NCBI RefSeq assembly: GCF_029873635.1
Contig: NC_080423.1
Location: 101,742,991 to 101,806,990, forward strand
From: Malania oleifera
Taxonomy: Eukaryota > Streptophyta > Magnoliopsida > Santalales > Ximeniaceae
DNA: 64,000 nt
Reading direction: 5' to 3'
Positions 37,229-48,900 of the stretch are shown here, piece after piece (the stretch's first letter is position 1; each line of letters opens with the position of its first letter). The position numbers and the translations under genes were made by a program. The notes under the pieces are model-generated. The model was not told the origin of the DNA. It ran no database searches and saw nothing but the letters and a program-made list of their open reading frames with translations.

Positions 37229-38600
37229 GAGATCCTCAAGTCAAACAATGGAATTGAGTATGCTGGTGTTCAAGGAGTTTTGTGAGCAACATGATAGGTT
37301 GTATGCAGGGCTTGCAAGGAACTTCTTGGTAAAGTTAGTGAGTATGACATGTTTCTTGATTAACTGATCGCCAAGGGTATCACTAGATGGGAAAGTTTCC
37401 AGAGACGTTTGGACAGGTTATGCGGTAGACTACTCTGTGTTGAGAGAGTTTAGAGGTCCAGCCATGCATGTTTCAAGTGAGGTGAGATCTAAGTTTGGAA
37501 TGTCTAGATGGTACATCTTTCGAGGGTATAAGAAATGTGGGTTCAATCTATGTAATCTAATAGCGAACAAGGTGGTGATTAGTGGAGACATGATTTTTGG
37601 TGAGAAAGCCATGGTACAACATACTTAGGTAGATGAAGAGAAACAGGTGCTAGAAAACTATAGCAACAATGAGCATGTGATGTAGGTGGAGTGACAAGCT
37701 TAGGGTAGAGATGACATTGTTCATAATGCAGGAATTCATAGCTCGAAAAATCAGCAGAATCACAGTGGGCCCAAATGCACTATCATGCCACTGCCCAGGT
37801 ATGAAGTTGATGTTCTGGTGTCTTATGCATTCATTACTACCAGTAAGGTTTCTACTATTTTTCAAGATGCGGTGCACAATAAAGGAAAAAATAGATGAAT
37901 GAGTTCTATGGTGGAGGAGATGGAGTCATTGTATATGAACTAAATGTGAGAGTTGGTGGGACTTCCAAAGGGAAGAGGGTGATAGGATGCAAGGGGTGAT
38001 GTATCTGTTGTTTTATGTAGAAAACATGTTATTTGCTGGGAAGGCTTTGATTGAGGCTAATAAGTTGGGAACTCCGTTGAGAAAATATTTTGACATGAAT
38101 GTTTGGGGTACAACCAAGAAGAGTCTTGGGTTAGAGATTCGTAGGACAGAGCTGCAGGGAGATTGGGGTTATCTCAGGGTGGCTTTATGGACAGAATTGC
38201 AAGGAGATTGTGGATGTCTCAGGGTGGTTTTGTGGAGAATCAATGTAAATTGTCTATTGCTTGGTACGCAAGGACAGACGGTGATGTTCGGGACATGTCA
38301 AAGGTCCCCTATGTTGGTGTGGTGAGATGTTTCAACAGGCAACAAAGTGATCCATTAGTTGTGAGATTTATGAATGCAAACTATGCAGGGGATTTGGATG
38401 ACATGAGGTCTACAATAGGGTATGTGTTTACTGTTGTGGGAAGGCCTATTTTTTTTAAGTTCGAGGTACAATCTCAGGTTGCATTATTTACAACTGAATT
38501 GGGGTTTTTGGCAGAAGTTGAAACTGCCACGAATAAGTTTAACCATTGCTTGGACTTGCTAAATGTCTCCGATTGCTAGACGGGAGGCAGTCCCAACCTA
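37229..38600 (+). pseudogene. Copia integrase end, reverse transcriptase and RNase H remnant
   Basis: Plus-strand blocks are an integrase-like start just after the solo LTR; the integrase end NLIANKVVISGDMIFGEKA (about 37555-37615); an RT palm region MYLLFYVENMLFAG (about 37996-38040); and the RNase H-type MNANYAGDLDDMRSTIGYVF (about 38370-38430). This is the distal part of the copia element at 15340. Fossil, incomplete. Confidence 0.82.
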
Positions 38601-38680
38601 ATGTCCCAAGGTCAAGAAGGAGCAGCAGGATTATGTTTTTAGTTTTCTTCTAAGGGGCGTATATTCGCCAAGGTGGAGAT

Positions 38681-39192
38681 TGTTATAATATGTGGCTCAT
38701 ATATTGAGTGGAATGCATGTACAATGAGAAAATATGGTAGAAAATAACAACTCTAGTTTTCAGGTTTTGTTAGGATGACAAGAAACAATCGACATTTCTG
38801 GTGTTGTTGCTTCAACTATTTGCCCTCGATATTAAATCGTCGATGGTATCTCTACAAACTGTTGACGATTTGGCTTGGTTACTTAGCGTTTGTTTTCAAA
38901 TCTTGAATTGGGACATTGGAAAGGTTGAGTTTTGGAGGAAAAGCCTTTAGAAAACTTATATATACATGGTTTATGTTGTAACTATGTAATGTTTAAGTCT
39001 TTTGACACAAGATAATAAGAATTACATTGTCAATTTCTCCCATGGATGTAGACATTGCCAAACCACGTAATTCTTTGTGTCATTATTATTTCTTTCATTA
39101 TAATCTATGTGATTGTTGTTTTGTATATTTCACTATTGGTTGCTGTGTTTGTAAGATCGTTTTATTCCGCTGTGCATTCAATTTTCACAACA
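38681..39192 (+). repeat. 3' LTR of copia element
   Basis: It starts TGTTATAATATG after the purine tract and is about 512 bp. It matches the 5' LTR at 15340-15867, with palindrome variants near 38837 and 38864. Confidence 0.85.
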
Positions 39193-40285
39193 TCCTCTTA
39201 GGCTTTAATTTAGGGTTCTTAGGAAAAAAGACCCTTAGGCAAAGTATTATGTTTAGAAGCAATTAAATTTACCTTTGTGGTATTACCGTTATTGGTATTA
39301 CCACTTTCTTGCATAATTGCATCTTGCCCTCTTGTCTCCTCCTCTATGCGAATGCGAGTGATCAAGGTTTCAAGAGATATATCTTTCTTTTTATGGTGCA
39401 TGCTCTTTTGGAATTCTCTCTAAGATGGGGGTAACTTGTCAATAATTCCAGCCACAACAAGATGTCTCCAATCTTGATCCCTTCTGATGTAACCTTCACC
39501 TATATCATTTGAAAGTCTTGTGCTTGCTCCACAATCGATTTTTTGTCCACCATTTGATAGTGAAAAAATTGGCTAGTTGCATATGTTTTTGCCCTTGCCT
39601 TCTTGGTATCATACTTATTCTACAAAGTTTTCCAGGTTTCTTTGTGGAGGAGTAATTAGTATCATAATAATCATAAAAATGATCGGCTAGACAATTTAAA
39701 ATGTAATACCGACAATTATACTCATCTTTTTCGTATTGTTCCAATTTTTTGTGGTGATCGACCAACTCATCTTCATTCATTTTTTCGGTATCAATTTTTT
39801 TTTGGATCCTTCTCGGTGAGAACATAAGCAACTTTGAGGAGACTAAGGTAGAAGAGTACCTTGCCTTTCCATCTTTTGTTGTGGGCTCCCTTAAACTGAA
39901 AAAGCTTGTTGAGATCTCCAAAATTTTCATTCGGTTTCTCAACTGCAGATTTCATATTTTGAATCTACTTGAAATTGTTAGGAAATTTAATAAAATAAAA
40001 ATAATAAAACTTAAATACAAATAAAAATACAAATATAAACACGATTCACAAATAGACCGAGGTACGAATATCTCACTCTCTTTAAGGAGATTCAAGCCCT
40101 TTGCGATTTTTTGGCTTAACCCATGATCCGATGTAGGAGAACTCATAGAGACTTGTCTCCCATAGGATATAACAAACCGATTTGAATTGTATGACTCTCC
40201 AATTCTGTACAAATGGAGGAGTCCAAAGCTCCACAAAAAAAAAAAAAAACTCCTTTCTTTGTTTATTAAATAGGTACACACTTAA
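39193..40285 (-). mobile_element. Minus-strand copia fragment: leader and gag
   Basis: The minus strand encodes copia-type gag (UBN2-like) from about 39947 leftward, including YATSQFF, the stretch near [14 protein letters not shown], and [15 protein letters not shown] (about 39310-39370). The part to the right (39960-40285) is probably leader or LTR sequence. The copia element at 15340-39192 is inserted at its left edge. Broken, only the 5' part seen. Confidence 0.72.
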
Positions 40286-40470
40286 TTTTAAGATACACTC
40301 ATATAATTAATCTTATGAATTTATGAGATACATGAATGAATGACCTAATTAAATGTAGATATATAACCCATTCCAAGATACATGCTCTTTTCCAAGATAA
40401 TAAATAAAATAATAATATTAAAATACACTAACACCAAATATGAAAAGTTGATTTCTTTTTCTATGTTTTT

Positions 40471-43211
40471 TGTAACGCCCTGACCCACTAAGTGGGTCCG
40501 AATTGCTACAATCCATTCATTTACCTGCTAGCCAACATTCTAATATCATTTGTGTAATGGAAAACATAAATATAATCTTCCAACAATATAACACCAGAGT
40601 TTTCAATTTTTATCTATAATCCAGAATAACTTTTCATCCACCTATAATTACATATATTCATATCTCCAAAAACATAATCCATAACTTCCAGTATTCACAA
40701 CTCTGAAAACTTAAAACATAATACATAAAACATAAAATATGTACATCCCAAAAATATCATCAAAATTATACCCCTTTTGCCTTACTATAACCCAAAAATG
40801 CTATAAACACCTTGAGCTCTCTAAGCTCGATCTTGTGGAAGTCCTGAAAAGATAGATTTGTATTCGAGTGAGACACATCTTAATAAGGGAAAAAAAATAA
40901 TATATTAAAGCAGCGTGTGGCAATATGAGATTCGTAAATAACATATTATTCATCATTTTCAAATCATTAACATAATTTCTGAAATCATTTTCTGATCCTG
41001 TTCAAACACATGTAAGGTATTTTACTCTCGAGATTACCTAAGGATATAGGTGATTACCCGTCCATACAAGTAGCACCCCTATGCTCTGATACTTTAGGCA
41101 ACCTAAAGGTCACAATTAAAGCATACCAGGGCACTCACCTTACTCAATAAGCCCTCAAGTGATAGATTAATCTCGTACTCACACAGTTCATACAAAATTT
41201 TACTAGCGAAGGCCCCAAGAATAGGGAAATCTATCCGCCCATACAAGTAGTTCCCTCTGTCCTAGTACGTCATGCAACCTAGTGCTACACTTGATACTTA
41301 CCAGTGCACTTGCCTTTCTCAGCAAGTCCTTGGGCGAAGAGTTTGCCCCGTCCAAATGTAACATGTTCTACTAATATAAATACTGATAATATCATAATAC
41401 ATGATTTTGTTGATCATTATTTTGTAATTCTCATATGTTCATGTTCTCAGTTTAACATTTCGTAGTATTTCACTTTACATGGCTCTTTCCCATTTTACAT
41501 CGTTCACATTTTACATTTCATACCTTTTAATTCATTTTCATTTCATACTCATTTTTAATTTAGTTCATAAATACCTAACATCTTTTCAGTCGTGGTTGGT
41601 TAGCTTCGGCATCCTTTTAGCCGTGGTCGACATCTTTTCAGCCGTGGTTGATTAGCTTCGGTATCCTTTCAGTTGTGGTTAGCATCTTTTTAGCCATGGT
41701 TGGTTAGTTCGACATCCTTTCAGCCGTGGTTAGCATCTTTTTAGCCGTGGTTGGTTAGCTTCGACATCCTTTCAGTCATGGTCGACATCTTTTCAGTCAT
41801 GGTTGGTTAGTTTTGACATCCTTTCAGCAGTGGTCGGCATCTTTTCAACCATGGTTAGTTAGCTTTGACATTCTTTCAGCCGTGGTTGGCATCTTTTCAG
41901 TTGTGGTTGGTTAATTCCGATATTTTTTCAGCCGTTGTTGTTTCCATGGTTGCATTAACACTCACATGTAGCATATTTTATATATCTTTTTAATATTTAG
42001 TTCATTTCATGTATATCCTACATCTCATATATATAACAAAATTCCACACAAAATTCTATTTTACTCATGCCACACAATTTAGCAGTAAAATTCATACATA
42101 TATTTCCTGTAAAATAAGCCAACCTACATATAACATTTATATGCTGAAAATATATCTTTCATTTCTTACATAATTATCTTGAAAATATCTTTTACATTCA
42201 TCAGTTCAATTTCATATATACGTATCTAATAAACAGCCCTAGGCTCAGAAAACATAATTTAAACGGTTGACATTTTAAACCCATACCTGTATACACGTAT
42301 ATATAACACAATTCATTTTCCATTCATAAAAATCCTGGTTTAATATATATTTTTTCCCTTACTTGGTTTCTTGAATTAGGCCAACAGGGACCCCAAAAAG
42401 ATGCTTGCGGCGCTCACCCAAGCCCTGATTTAATAATCCTAATTCAATTAAATCAATCCTAAATAAAATACTATTTTAACATTTACTAGACCCATAAATT
42501 TCAAATAAATAATTATACCCTCAAATATAACTAATTTACCTAATTTCCCAAATCCCACTCTCGCTTTGGAGTGGTGCCTAAGATACTTAAATTGAAAATT
42601 TACTCTAGTCAAAATGATGATTCACGATTAGGACTCCTTGGTGGTGCCCGATCGTCGATTTGACTGAAGATCTAAGGAGAAATTGAGAAAATAAGAAAAA
42701 ATTATCTTAACCTAGGAATGACGCCTATGCCGTTCTTACGACAAATCCGCTCCAATAGAAATGTCAGTGGCGGAGTTAAGAACTTAACAATACCTTCCAT
42801 TTTCTAATCGGCCGAATATCCATCGAAAAATTGAGAAGAGAAATGAGGAGGACGAAAGAGACGATGAGAGATTGAGAGAACACTGGAGGGGGGGGCCTCT
42901 GTCTGTTTCCAATTGAAGTTATGGATTTCAATTTGAAATCCATAGGAAGCTTCTAGCTTCCTTTTTTTTTTCTTTTCTTTTACTTTATTCATTAACACGA
43001 TATCATATTATATTATATATATAATCATTTTACTTAACTTAATTAATTCAATTTAATAATTAATTAATTAATTACTAATAAATAAATTTAATTTAATTTA
43101 ATTTATTTTTTTAACTATTCCTTTTATTTGTTTATTTAATTAATTAATTTAATAATAATTAATTAATTAATTGAAATTATTCTTAATTAATTTTTTTTCC
43201 GAATTATTACA
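40471..43211 (-). mobile_element. Solo LTR, 2.7 kb, same family as 6356-8973
   Basis: It starts TGTAACGCCCTG and ends ATTATTACA. Long stretches match 6356-8973 in the same order and orientation, including the 'GATTACCC', 'CATACAAGTAG' and 'CCCACTCTCGCTTTGGAGT' segments. No coding interior is present. Target duplications could not be read clearly (left flank TTTTT, right flank TTTGC). Confidence 0.82.
41580..41945. repeat. Minisatellite in solo LTR (~52-bp unit, about 7 copies)
   Basis: The unit is built of two similar halves: 'CATCTTTTCAGCCGTGGTTG' with 'GTTAGCTTCGA', and 'CATCCTTTCAGCCGTGGTTA'. The sister LTR at 6356-8973 has only about two diverged half-units at the matching place (about 7441-7580). 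Confidence 0.85.
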
Positions 43212-43259
43212 TTTGCCCTTCCTTTCCTTCCCATCTTTCAAGTTTTAAATAGGGTCTAA

Positions 43260-44170
43260 GTGTTTGATAGAAAAATAGATACATATTTTTAAGAAATGCA
43301 ACTAATACATTGATAATGTTGTAATATTCCCATTAAGTGGGGTTGGTTATATGAATCATTTTTCGTAAATTTATGCGATTACAGACCATTTCTTTTGATA
43401 GATTCAAGGATATTAAATTCTTACTCACTATCTCCTCCTAAGTTAGTTTAAGTCTACCCCTACCCCTTCTACTGCCCCCCACAGTAATTAAGTCACTATT
43501 CCTTACAGGTGCACTATAAGACTTACATTATAAATGTCCATACCATTTGAGTCGTCCCTTTCTTATCTTATCTTTTATACGAGTTATACCTAACTTACCA
43601 CGAATATGTTTATTCCTTAATTTATCTTTCAATGTTATACCACTAATCCATTTAAGCATTCTCATCTCGGCAACTTTTACTTTTTGGATATTATGTTTTT
43701 TCGTTGCCCAACATTCAGATCCATATAACATAGCTGGTCTTATAGCTATCCTATAAAACTTCCCTTTCAATTTTAAGGGTATTCTACGATCACATAATAC
43801 ACTTGAAACACTTCTCTATTTTATCTAACCTGCTTTAACTCTATACATTACATCATCTTCAATTTTTCCTTTAACTTGCATAATAGATTCAAGGTATTAA
43901 AATCTACAAGTGTTATATATTTCTTCATCATCAAGTTTAACTTTGTGTCCAATATTCCTCCTATCATTACTAAAATTACATTTCATATATTCTGTTTTAT
44001 TTCTACTTATCCTAAAACCTTTAGATTCCAAAGATTCTCTCCATAATTCTAACTCAGCCTTTACTCCATCCCTAATTTCGTCAATTAATACAATATCATC
44101 TGCAAACAATATATCATGGAACCTCCTTTTGAATACTCTTAGTCAATTGGTTCATCACTAAAATAAAATT
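43260..44170 (-). mobile_element. LINE 3' end (RTE-like reverse transcriptase)
   Basis: On the minus strand are the RT palm FADD box (MFADDIVLIDEIRDGVKAEL, about 44050-44109) and, further on, RPAMLYGSECWATKKHNIQK (about 43670-43735), KVAEMRMLKWISG and a GRLKWYGHL end near 43528. The order and the 'AMLYGSECW' block are typical of plant RTE-type LINEs. The 3' tail contains ACCCCACTTAATGGGAATA (about 43321-43339). The element is 5'-truncated, and the reading frame shifts between the palm and C-terminal blocks, so it is inactive. Confidence 0.82.
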
Positions 44171-45296
44171 TGTCAGATCACTATAATATGCATCCTTACC
44201 TAATATTTGAAAAAATTAGGAACAATAATGGAATAAAATAATTTGTTGCCAAAAAATTAGTTTTTAACTTTTAAAAGTTTCACATCTTGTTTTAAAAAGT
44301 TTATTCAAAAATTTAAAAAATAATTTTTTTTAAATTGAAAAAATTATTTACTAAATGCATTAAGGCATTATACCTTACTATTTACTTATTAAAATGGGAA
44401 GTTGAAGCAAACAATGAGGGATTAAGCTCATTAGCTCATCCGTACAACGACCCACACAAAAGCATGACTAATGACACAATACTAGTATTGGTTTCTAGCA
44501 ATCTCCTTGATAATTGATTTTTTAGTGGCGTTTTAGAAACCTTATTAATAGTAGTGACACTTTTATATGAATAACAAATAAATTCTACATAGAAAAATAG
44601 TTTTCTATTACGAGAATTCATTTTCAATTTTCAAACTATTGACGACCTTCTCTCTTAATAATTGTTGGTAATATTACTTGATTGTTTTGTTTCTCAAGTG
44701 TCATAATGTGCGAATTGTGGGAGAGATTTGACGGACTCGATTCAAAGATAGTGAGAATTTGATTAATATGTTGTTGGTTTGATGGAATCGTTTCTAACGT
44801 ATTGTTTTCTTAGGTATAATTAGATCATTTAATTATTATTAATTGATTAATATCCTGTTAGTTAAATCTATGGGCCAACGAGCCAATGGTCAGAGCCTAC
44901 ATTTTCAGAATTAGGTATGAGAATTTGATTATGCCAAGGAAAGATACTAATATCTCATATACACTCATTCCATGAATACATAATTAACTCTTAATTTAAC
45001 CTAAGGTTATTCCGATTTTAATTATAATACTTATAATAAGGATTCTCAAATTACTTTTAGATCGTTACTTTTTCTAGATAAGTATTTTTTCAATTGATCG
45101 GTAAGAATCCACTATATAAACAAATCAATTTGTTTTTCAAGGAAAATATATGAAGGATTTCAAATTTTCTATTTTATGGGAAGGTGATTTGGGGTACATA
45201 AATTTGAATTATAAAAAAACAAAGATGACTTTGAAAGCCCAAATTATTGAAACTTTCTAAAATAATTATAAAAATTATGATTAAAAATAGCATATT
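44171..45296. other. AT-rich intergenic stretch
   Basis: I see no gene, RNA gene or recognisable element. The short frames here lack any family motif. Left of it is the LINE; right of it the SINE-like repeat. Confidence 0.6.
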
Positions 45297-45652
45297 AGGA
45301 GACCCCCTAATGCGGTACCAAAATCTACGGATCAACGTCCTTCCCCTATGTCTCGTTGATCAGTTAAAGTCCAGAATGCGGATATAGCTTCCGTGCATCA
45401 GTTGGACGTTCGGCCAACCCGACTCTTGAGACATATCTCCATTGCCATCCATGGTTCCCGCTGGCTCATAGAGAACTCTCACCATCCACAATCTCCACTG
45501 ACTCACAGAGCGAACTCTCACTATCCACGGTCCCTATTGGCTCAAAGAGTAAATTTTCACCATTCACAGGTACTGCTGATTCTGTGAGTATATTTACCTG
45601 AAATTGAACTCCCGATACTCTTTCTATGCCTTTCCATCGCACCATGCCATGG
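45297..45652 (-). mobile_element. tRNA-type SINE-like repeat, copy 1
   Basis: On the minus strand a Pol III A-box-like TGGTGCGATGG (45634-45644) and a B-box-like GAGTTCAATTT (45601-45611) are spaced as in a tRNA. Three tandem units of about 38 bp follow ('GACCGTGGATAGTGAGAG', 'TTCGCTCTGTGAGTCAGTGG'), then a segment containing 'GGCCGAACGTCCAACTGATG' that is near-identical in copy 2. The 3' end near 45297 is uncertain. It lies about 330 bp upstream of the PPR gene start, its A box facing the gene. It could instead be part of a larger unknown element. Confidence 0.65.
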
Positions 45653-45882
45653 GTTTTATTTGATTAAATTGCATGTATTTTTAAACTTAAATGCTTACTT
45701 TCTAGGATTACATTATTATCATCTGTGTGTTGCTGCACTGCCATCTCGCCAGGAAGAAATATCTGACTCCTCCCTGAATCGCAGGAACAAAGGGTCTCTC
45801 TCTTGTTCTTTGATGCACCCTGAACCCAATTTCGAACACTGCCAAACTTCATCTAATCCTAATTCCTAAATGAACTTGCGAA

Positions 45883-45974
45883 CTCTCTCTCTCTCTCTCT
45901 GTATAACTCAAGTATCTACATTTTTTAAGTATTCATCTGTAATTCGTTTCCTGAAACTAGGCCGCATGGATTGA
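45883..45974 (+). promoter_or_regulatory. Y-patch-like CT tract and 2-codon upstream ORF before the PPR gene
   Basis: A (CT)n tract of about 17 bp (45883-45899) is a typical plant core-promoter or 5'-UTR pyrimidine patch. ATG GAT TGA at 45966-45974 is a two-codon upstream ORF ending 9 nt before the main ATG. No firm TATA box was identified. Confidence 0.45.
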
Positions 45975-45983
45975 GGAAGAAGG

Positions 45984-48900
45984 ATGGCGGGCACGGGCGT
46001 TTTGGCCTTTTCAGCACCACCTTCAATACACGGAGACGTTGTCTCTAAGGTACGCACAAGTGGCAGAGACTCCACTGTTTCTTCCTCTGTAGATTGCGCC
46101 CCGTCTTCTTCTGCTACCACTTCTGAAAATGTAGAAACCCATAAATTTAGTTACAGTAGAGCTTCACCATCTGTGAGATGGCCCCACCTGAAGCTCACCG
46201 AGACCCGCCCACCGCCGCAAACCCAGTTCACTGTGGCTTCTCCTCCTCCGACGTGGGTCGTCGGAGACGCCGTTTTCCCTGCGAATACGCCGGATTCCGA
46301 GGGTTTGGAGGAGACCCAGATGGGGGGTTTTGCTGAGGCTTTGGACATGAATGGTGAATCAGTAGAAGTGTTGAGCAGGCCTAGCAGGACTAAAATGAAA
46401 ATGAGGAAATTGACACTGATAAGGGACAAGAATTGGAGACAGAGGGTTCAGATTTTGACGGATAGGATTTTAGGGTTGAAATCTGATGAGTTTGTGGCTG
46501 ATGTGTTGGACAAGAGGATTGTGCAAATGACGCCCACTGATTTTTGCTTTGTGGTGAAATGGGTTGGGCAGACAAGCTGGCAACGGGCATTGGAAGTGTA
46601 TGAATGGCTGAATCTTCGGCATTGGTACTCTCCCAATGCCCGAATGCTTGCAATGATCTTGTCCGTGCTCGGCAAGGCCAATCAGGAGGCCTTAGCTGTT
46701 GAAATCTTTGCTAGAGCCGAGCCAGCAATTGGTAACACTGTGCAAGTGTACAATGCTATGATGGGTGTTTATGCCCGGAATGGTCGGTTCGGTAAGGTGC
46801 AAGAACTGCTCGACGTAATGCACAAAAGAGGTTGCGAACCGAATCTAGTGAGTTTCAATACCTTGATTAATGCCCGAGTGAAATCAGGTTCATTGATACC
46901 AAATTTGGCATTTGAACTTCTCAATGAAGTGAGAAGGTCGGGGCTTAAGCCCGACGTAATAACTTACAACACTCTTATTAGTGCTTGCTCCCGTCAGTCT
47001 GATTTGGAGGCGGCTGTAAAGGTTTATGCTGATATGGAGGCTCATAATTGCCAGCCTGATCTGTGGACTTACAATGCCATGATATCAGTTTGCGGGAGAT
47101 GTGGGTTCGCTAGCAAGGGAGAGCGGCTTTTTAAGAAATTGGAGTCTAGAGGTTTTACTCCTGATGCAGTGACATACAATTCTCTGCTGTATGCTTTTGC
47201 TAGAGAAGGGAATGTAAAGAAGGTAGAAGAAATCTGTGAGGAGATGGTGAAAATGGGGTTTGGTAAAGATGAGATGACTTATAACACAATCATCCACATG
47301 TATGGGAAGCAAGGACGGCATGATTTGGCATTACAACTTTATAACGAAATGAAATTATCAGGCCGAAATCCTGATGCTGTCACGTTTACTGTTTTGATTG
47401 ATTCACTTGGGAAAGCGAGCAAGATAACAGAGGCTGCAAATGTGATGTCAGAGATGTTGGACATTGGAGTTAAACCTACCTTGCGCACCTTCAGTGCTTT
47501 AATTTCTGGGTATGCCAAAGCGGGGAAGAGAGTGGAAGCTGAAGATACGTTTCATTGCATGCTGAGGTCGGGGATCAAACCTGATCAACTGGCATATTCA
47601 GTCATGCTGGATATTTTTTTGAGGTTTACCGAGACAAAGAAGGCGATGGTCTTGTATCATGGTATGGTTCATGATGGTTTCACACCAGATCCTGCCTTGT
47701 ATGAGGACTTGCTTCGAGTTCTTGTGAGAGAAAACAAACAGGAAGAGGTTGTAAAAATTGTTGAAGACATGAGGCAATTATGCAATATAAACCCCCAAAT
47801 TATTTCTTCTATTCTTGTAAAGTGTAATTGTTATGACCAAGCTGCTAACATGTTGAGGTTGGCTATCAGTCAGGGGCTTAAACTAGACCGTGAAAACTTA
47901 TTATCTATCTTGAGTTCATACAGTTCATCTGGTAGGCACTCTGAAGCACTTAATTTGCTTGATTTTTTGAGAAAACATCCTCCTGGATCCCATCAACTGT
48001 TAACTGAAGCCCTTGTTATCACACTTTGCAAGAGTCACCAGTTGGATGCTGCTTTAGAAGAGTATCAGGCATCTAGAGGATTTGGTTTGTTTACTGAAAG
48101 TTTTACTATGTTCGAGTCCCTGATTCAATGCTGTGAAGAAAATGAGCTTTTTGCTAAAGCTTCTCAGGTGTTCTCTGAAATGAGATTCTATGGGATGGTG
48201 CCTTCTCAAAATATCTTCCACTGTATGGTGCCTATATACTGCAAAATGGGCTTTCCTGAGACGGCTCATTGTGTGCTCAACCAGGCAGAAGAGAGAGGAA
48301 TTTCAGTTGACAATATTTCCTTGTATGTTCTTCTTATTGAGGCATATGGGAAATTGAAGCTGTGGGAGAAAGCAGAGGGCTTGGCGAGTAATATTAGACA
48401 GAGATACATGGCTGTGGATCGGAAGATTTGGACTGCATTAATGCATGCTTATGCTACAAGTGGTTGCTATGAGCGAGCAAGAGCTGTTTTTAATACAATG
48501 ATGAGAGATGGTCCTTACCCAACAGTGGATTCCATTAATAGTCTCTTGCAAGCTTTGATTAATGATGGAAGATTAGATGAGCTCTATGTGGTAGTCCAGG
48601 AGTTGCAAGATATGGGTTTTAAGATGAGTAAAAGTTCCATTCTTTTGATGCTTGATGCATTTGCACAAGCAGGTAACATTTTTGAGGTGAAGAAAATATA
48701 CCATGGAATGAAAGCTGCTGGTTATATTCCAACCATGCACCTTTATAAGGTTATGATTGCATTATTATCCAGGGGAAAACGAGTGAGAGATGTTGAAGCC
48801 ATGGTTGCTGAGATGGAAGAGATGGGTTTTAAGCCTGATCTTTCAGTGTGGAATACCATGCTTAAGCTGTATACAGGGATTGAAGATTTTAAAAAGTCAG

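Larger units (their letters stand above)
15340..39192 (+). mobile_element. Ty1/copia LTR retrotransposon hosting a multi-layer nest
   Basis: The LTRs at 15340-15867 and 38681-39192 are similar throughout. A tRNA-Met type primer site (TGGTATCAGAGC at 15871) follows the first, and a purine tract AAGGTGGAGAT precedes the second. Gag and protease parts lie at 15892-17335; integrase end, RT and RNase H parts lie at 37229-38600. A solo LTR (17336-37228) with further nested elements splits the interior. Flanks TCCTA (15335-15339) and TCCTC (39193-39197) are a likely target duplication. The interior is incomplete and has many breaks. LTR divergence looks near 10% or more by eye. Confidence 0.88.

Noticed and set aside
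41580-41945. CRISPR-like array
   Set aside because: The units are contiguous, degenerate and lack unique spacers. It is a eukaryotic minisatellite in an LTR.
43547-43756. Hydrophobic plus-strand frame as a membrane protein
   Set aside because: It is the opposite-strand shadow of the LINE reverse transcriptase C-terminal region.
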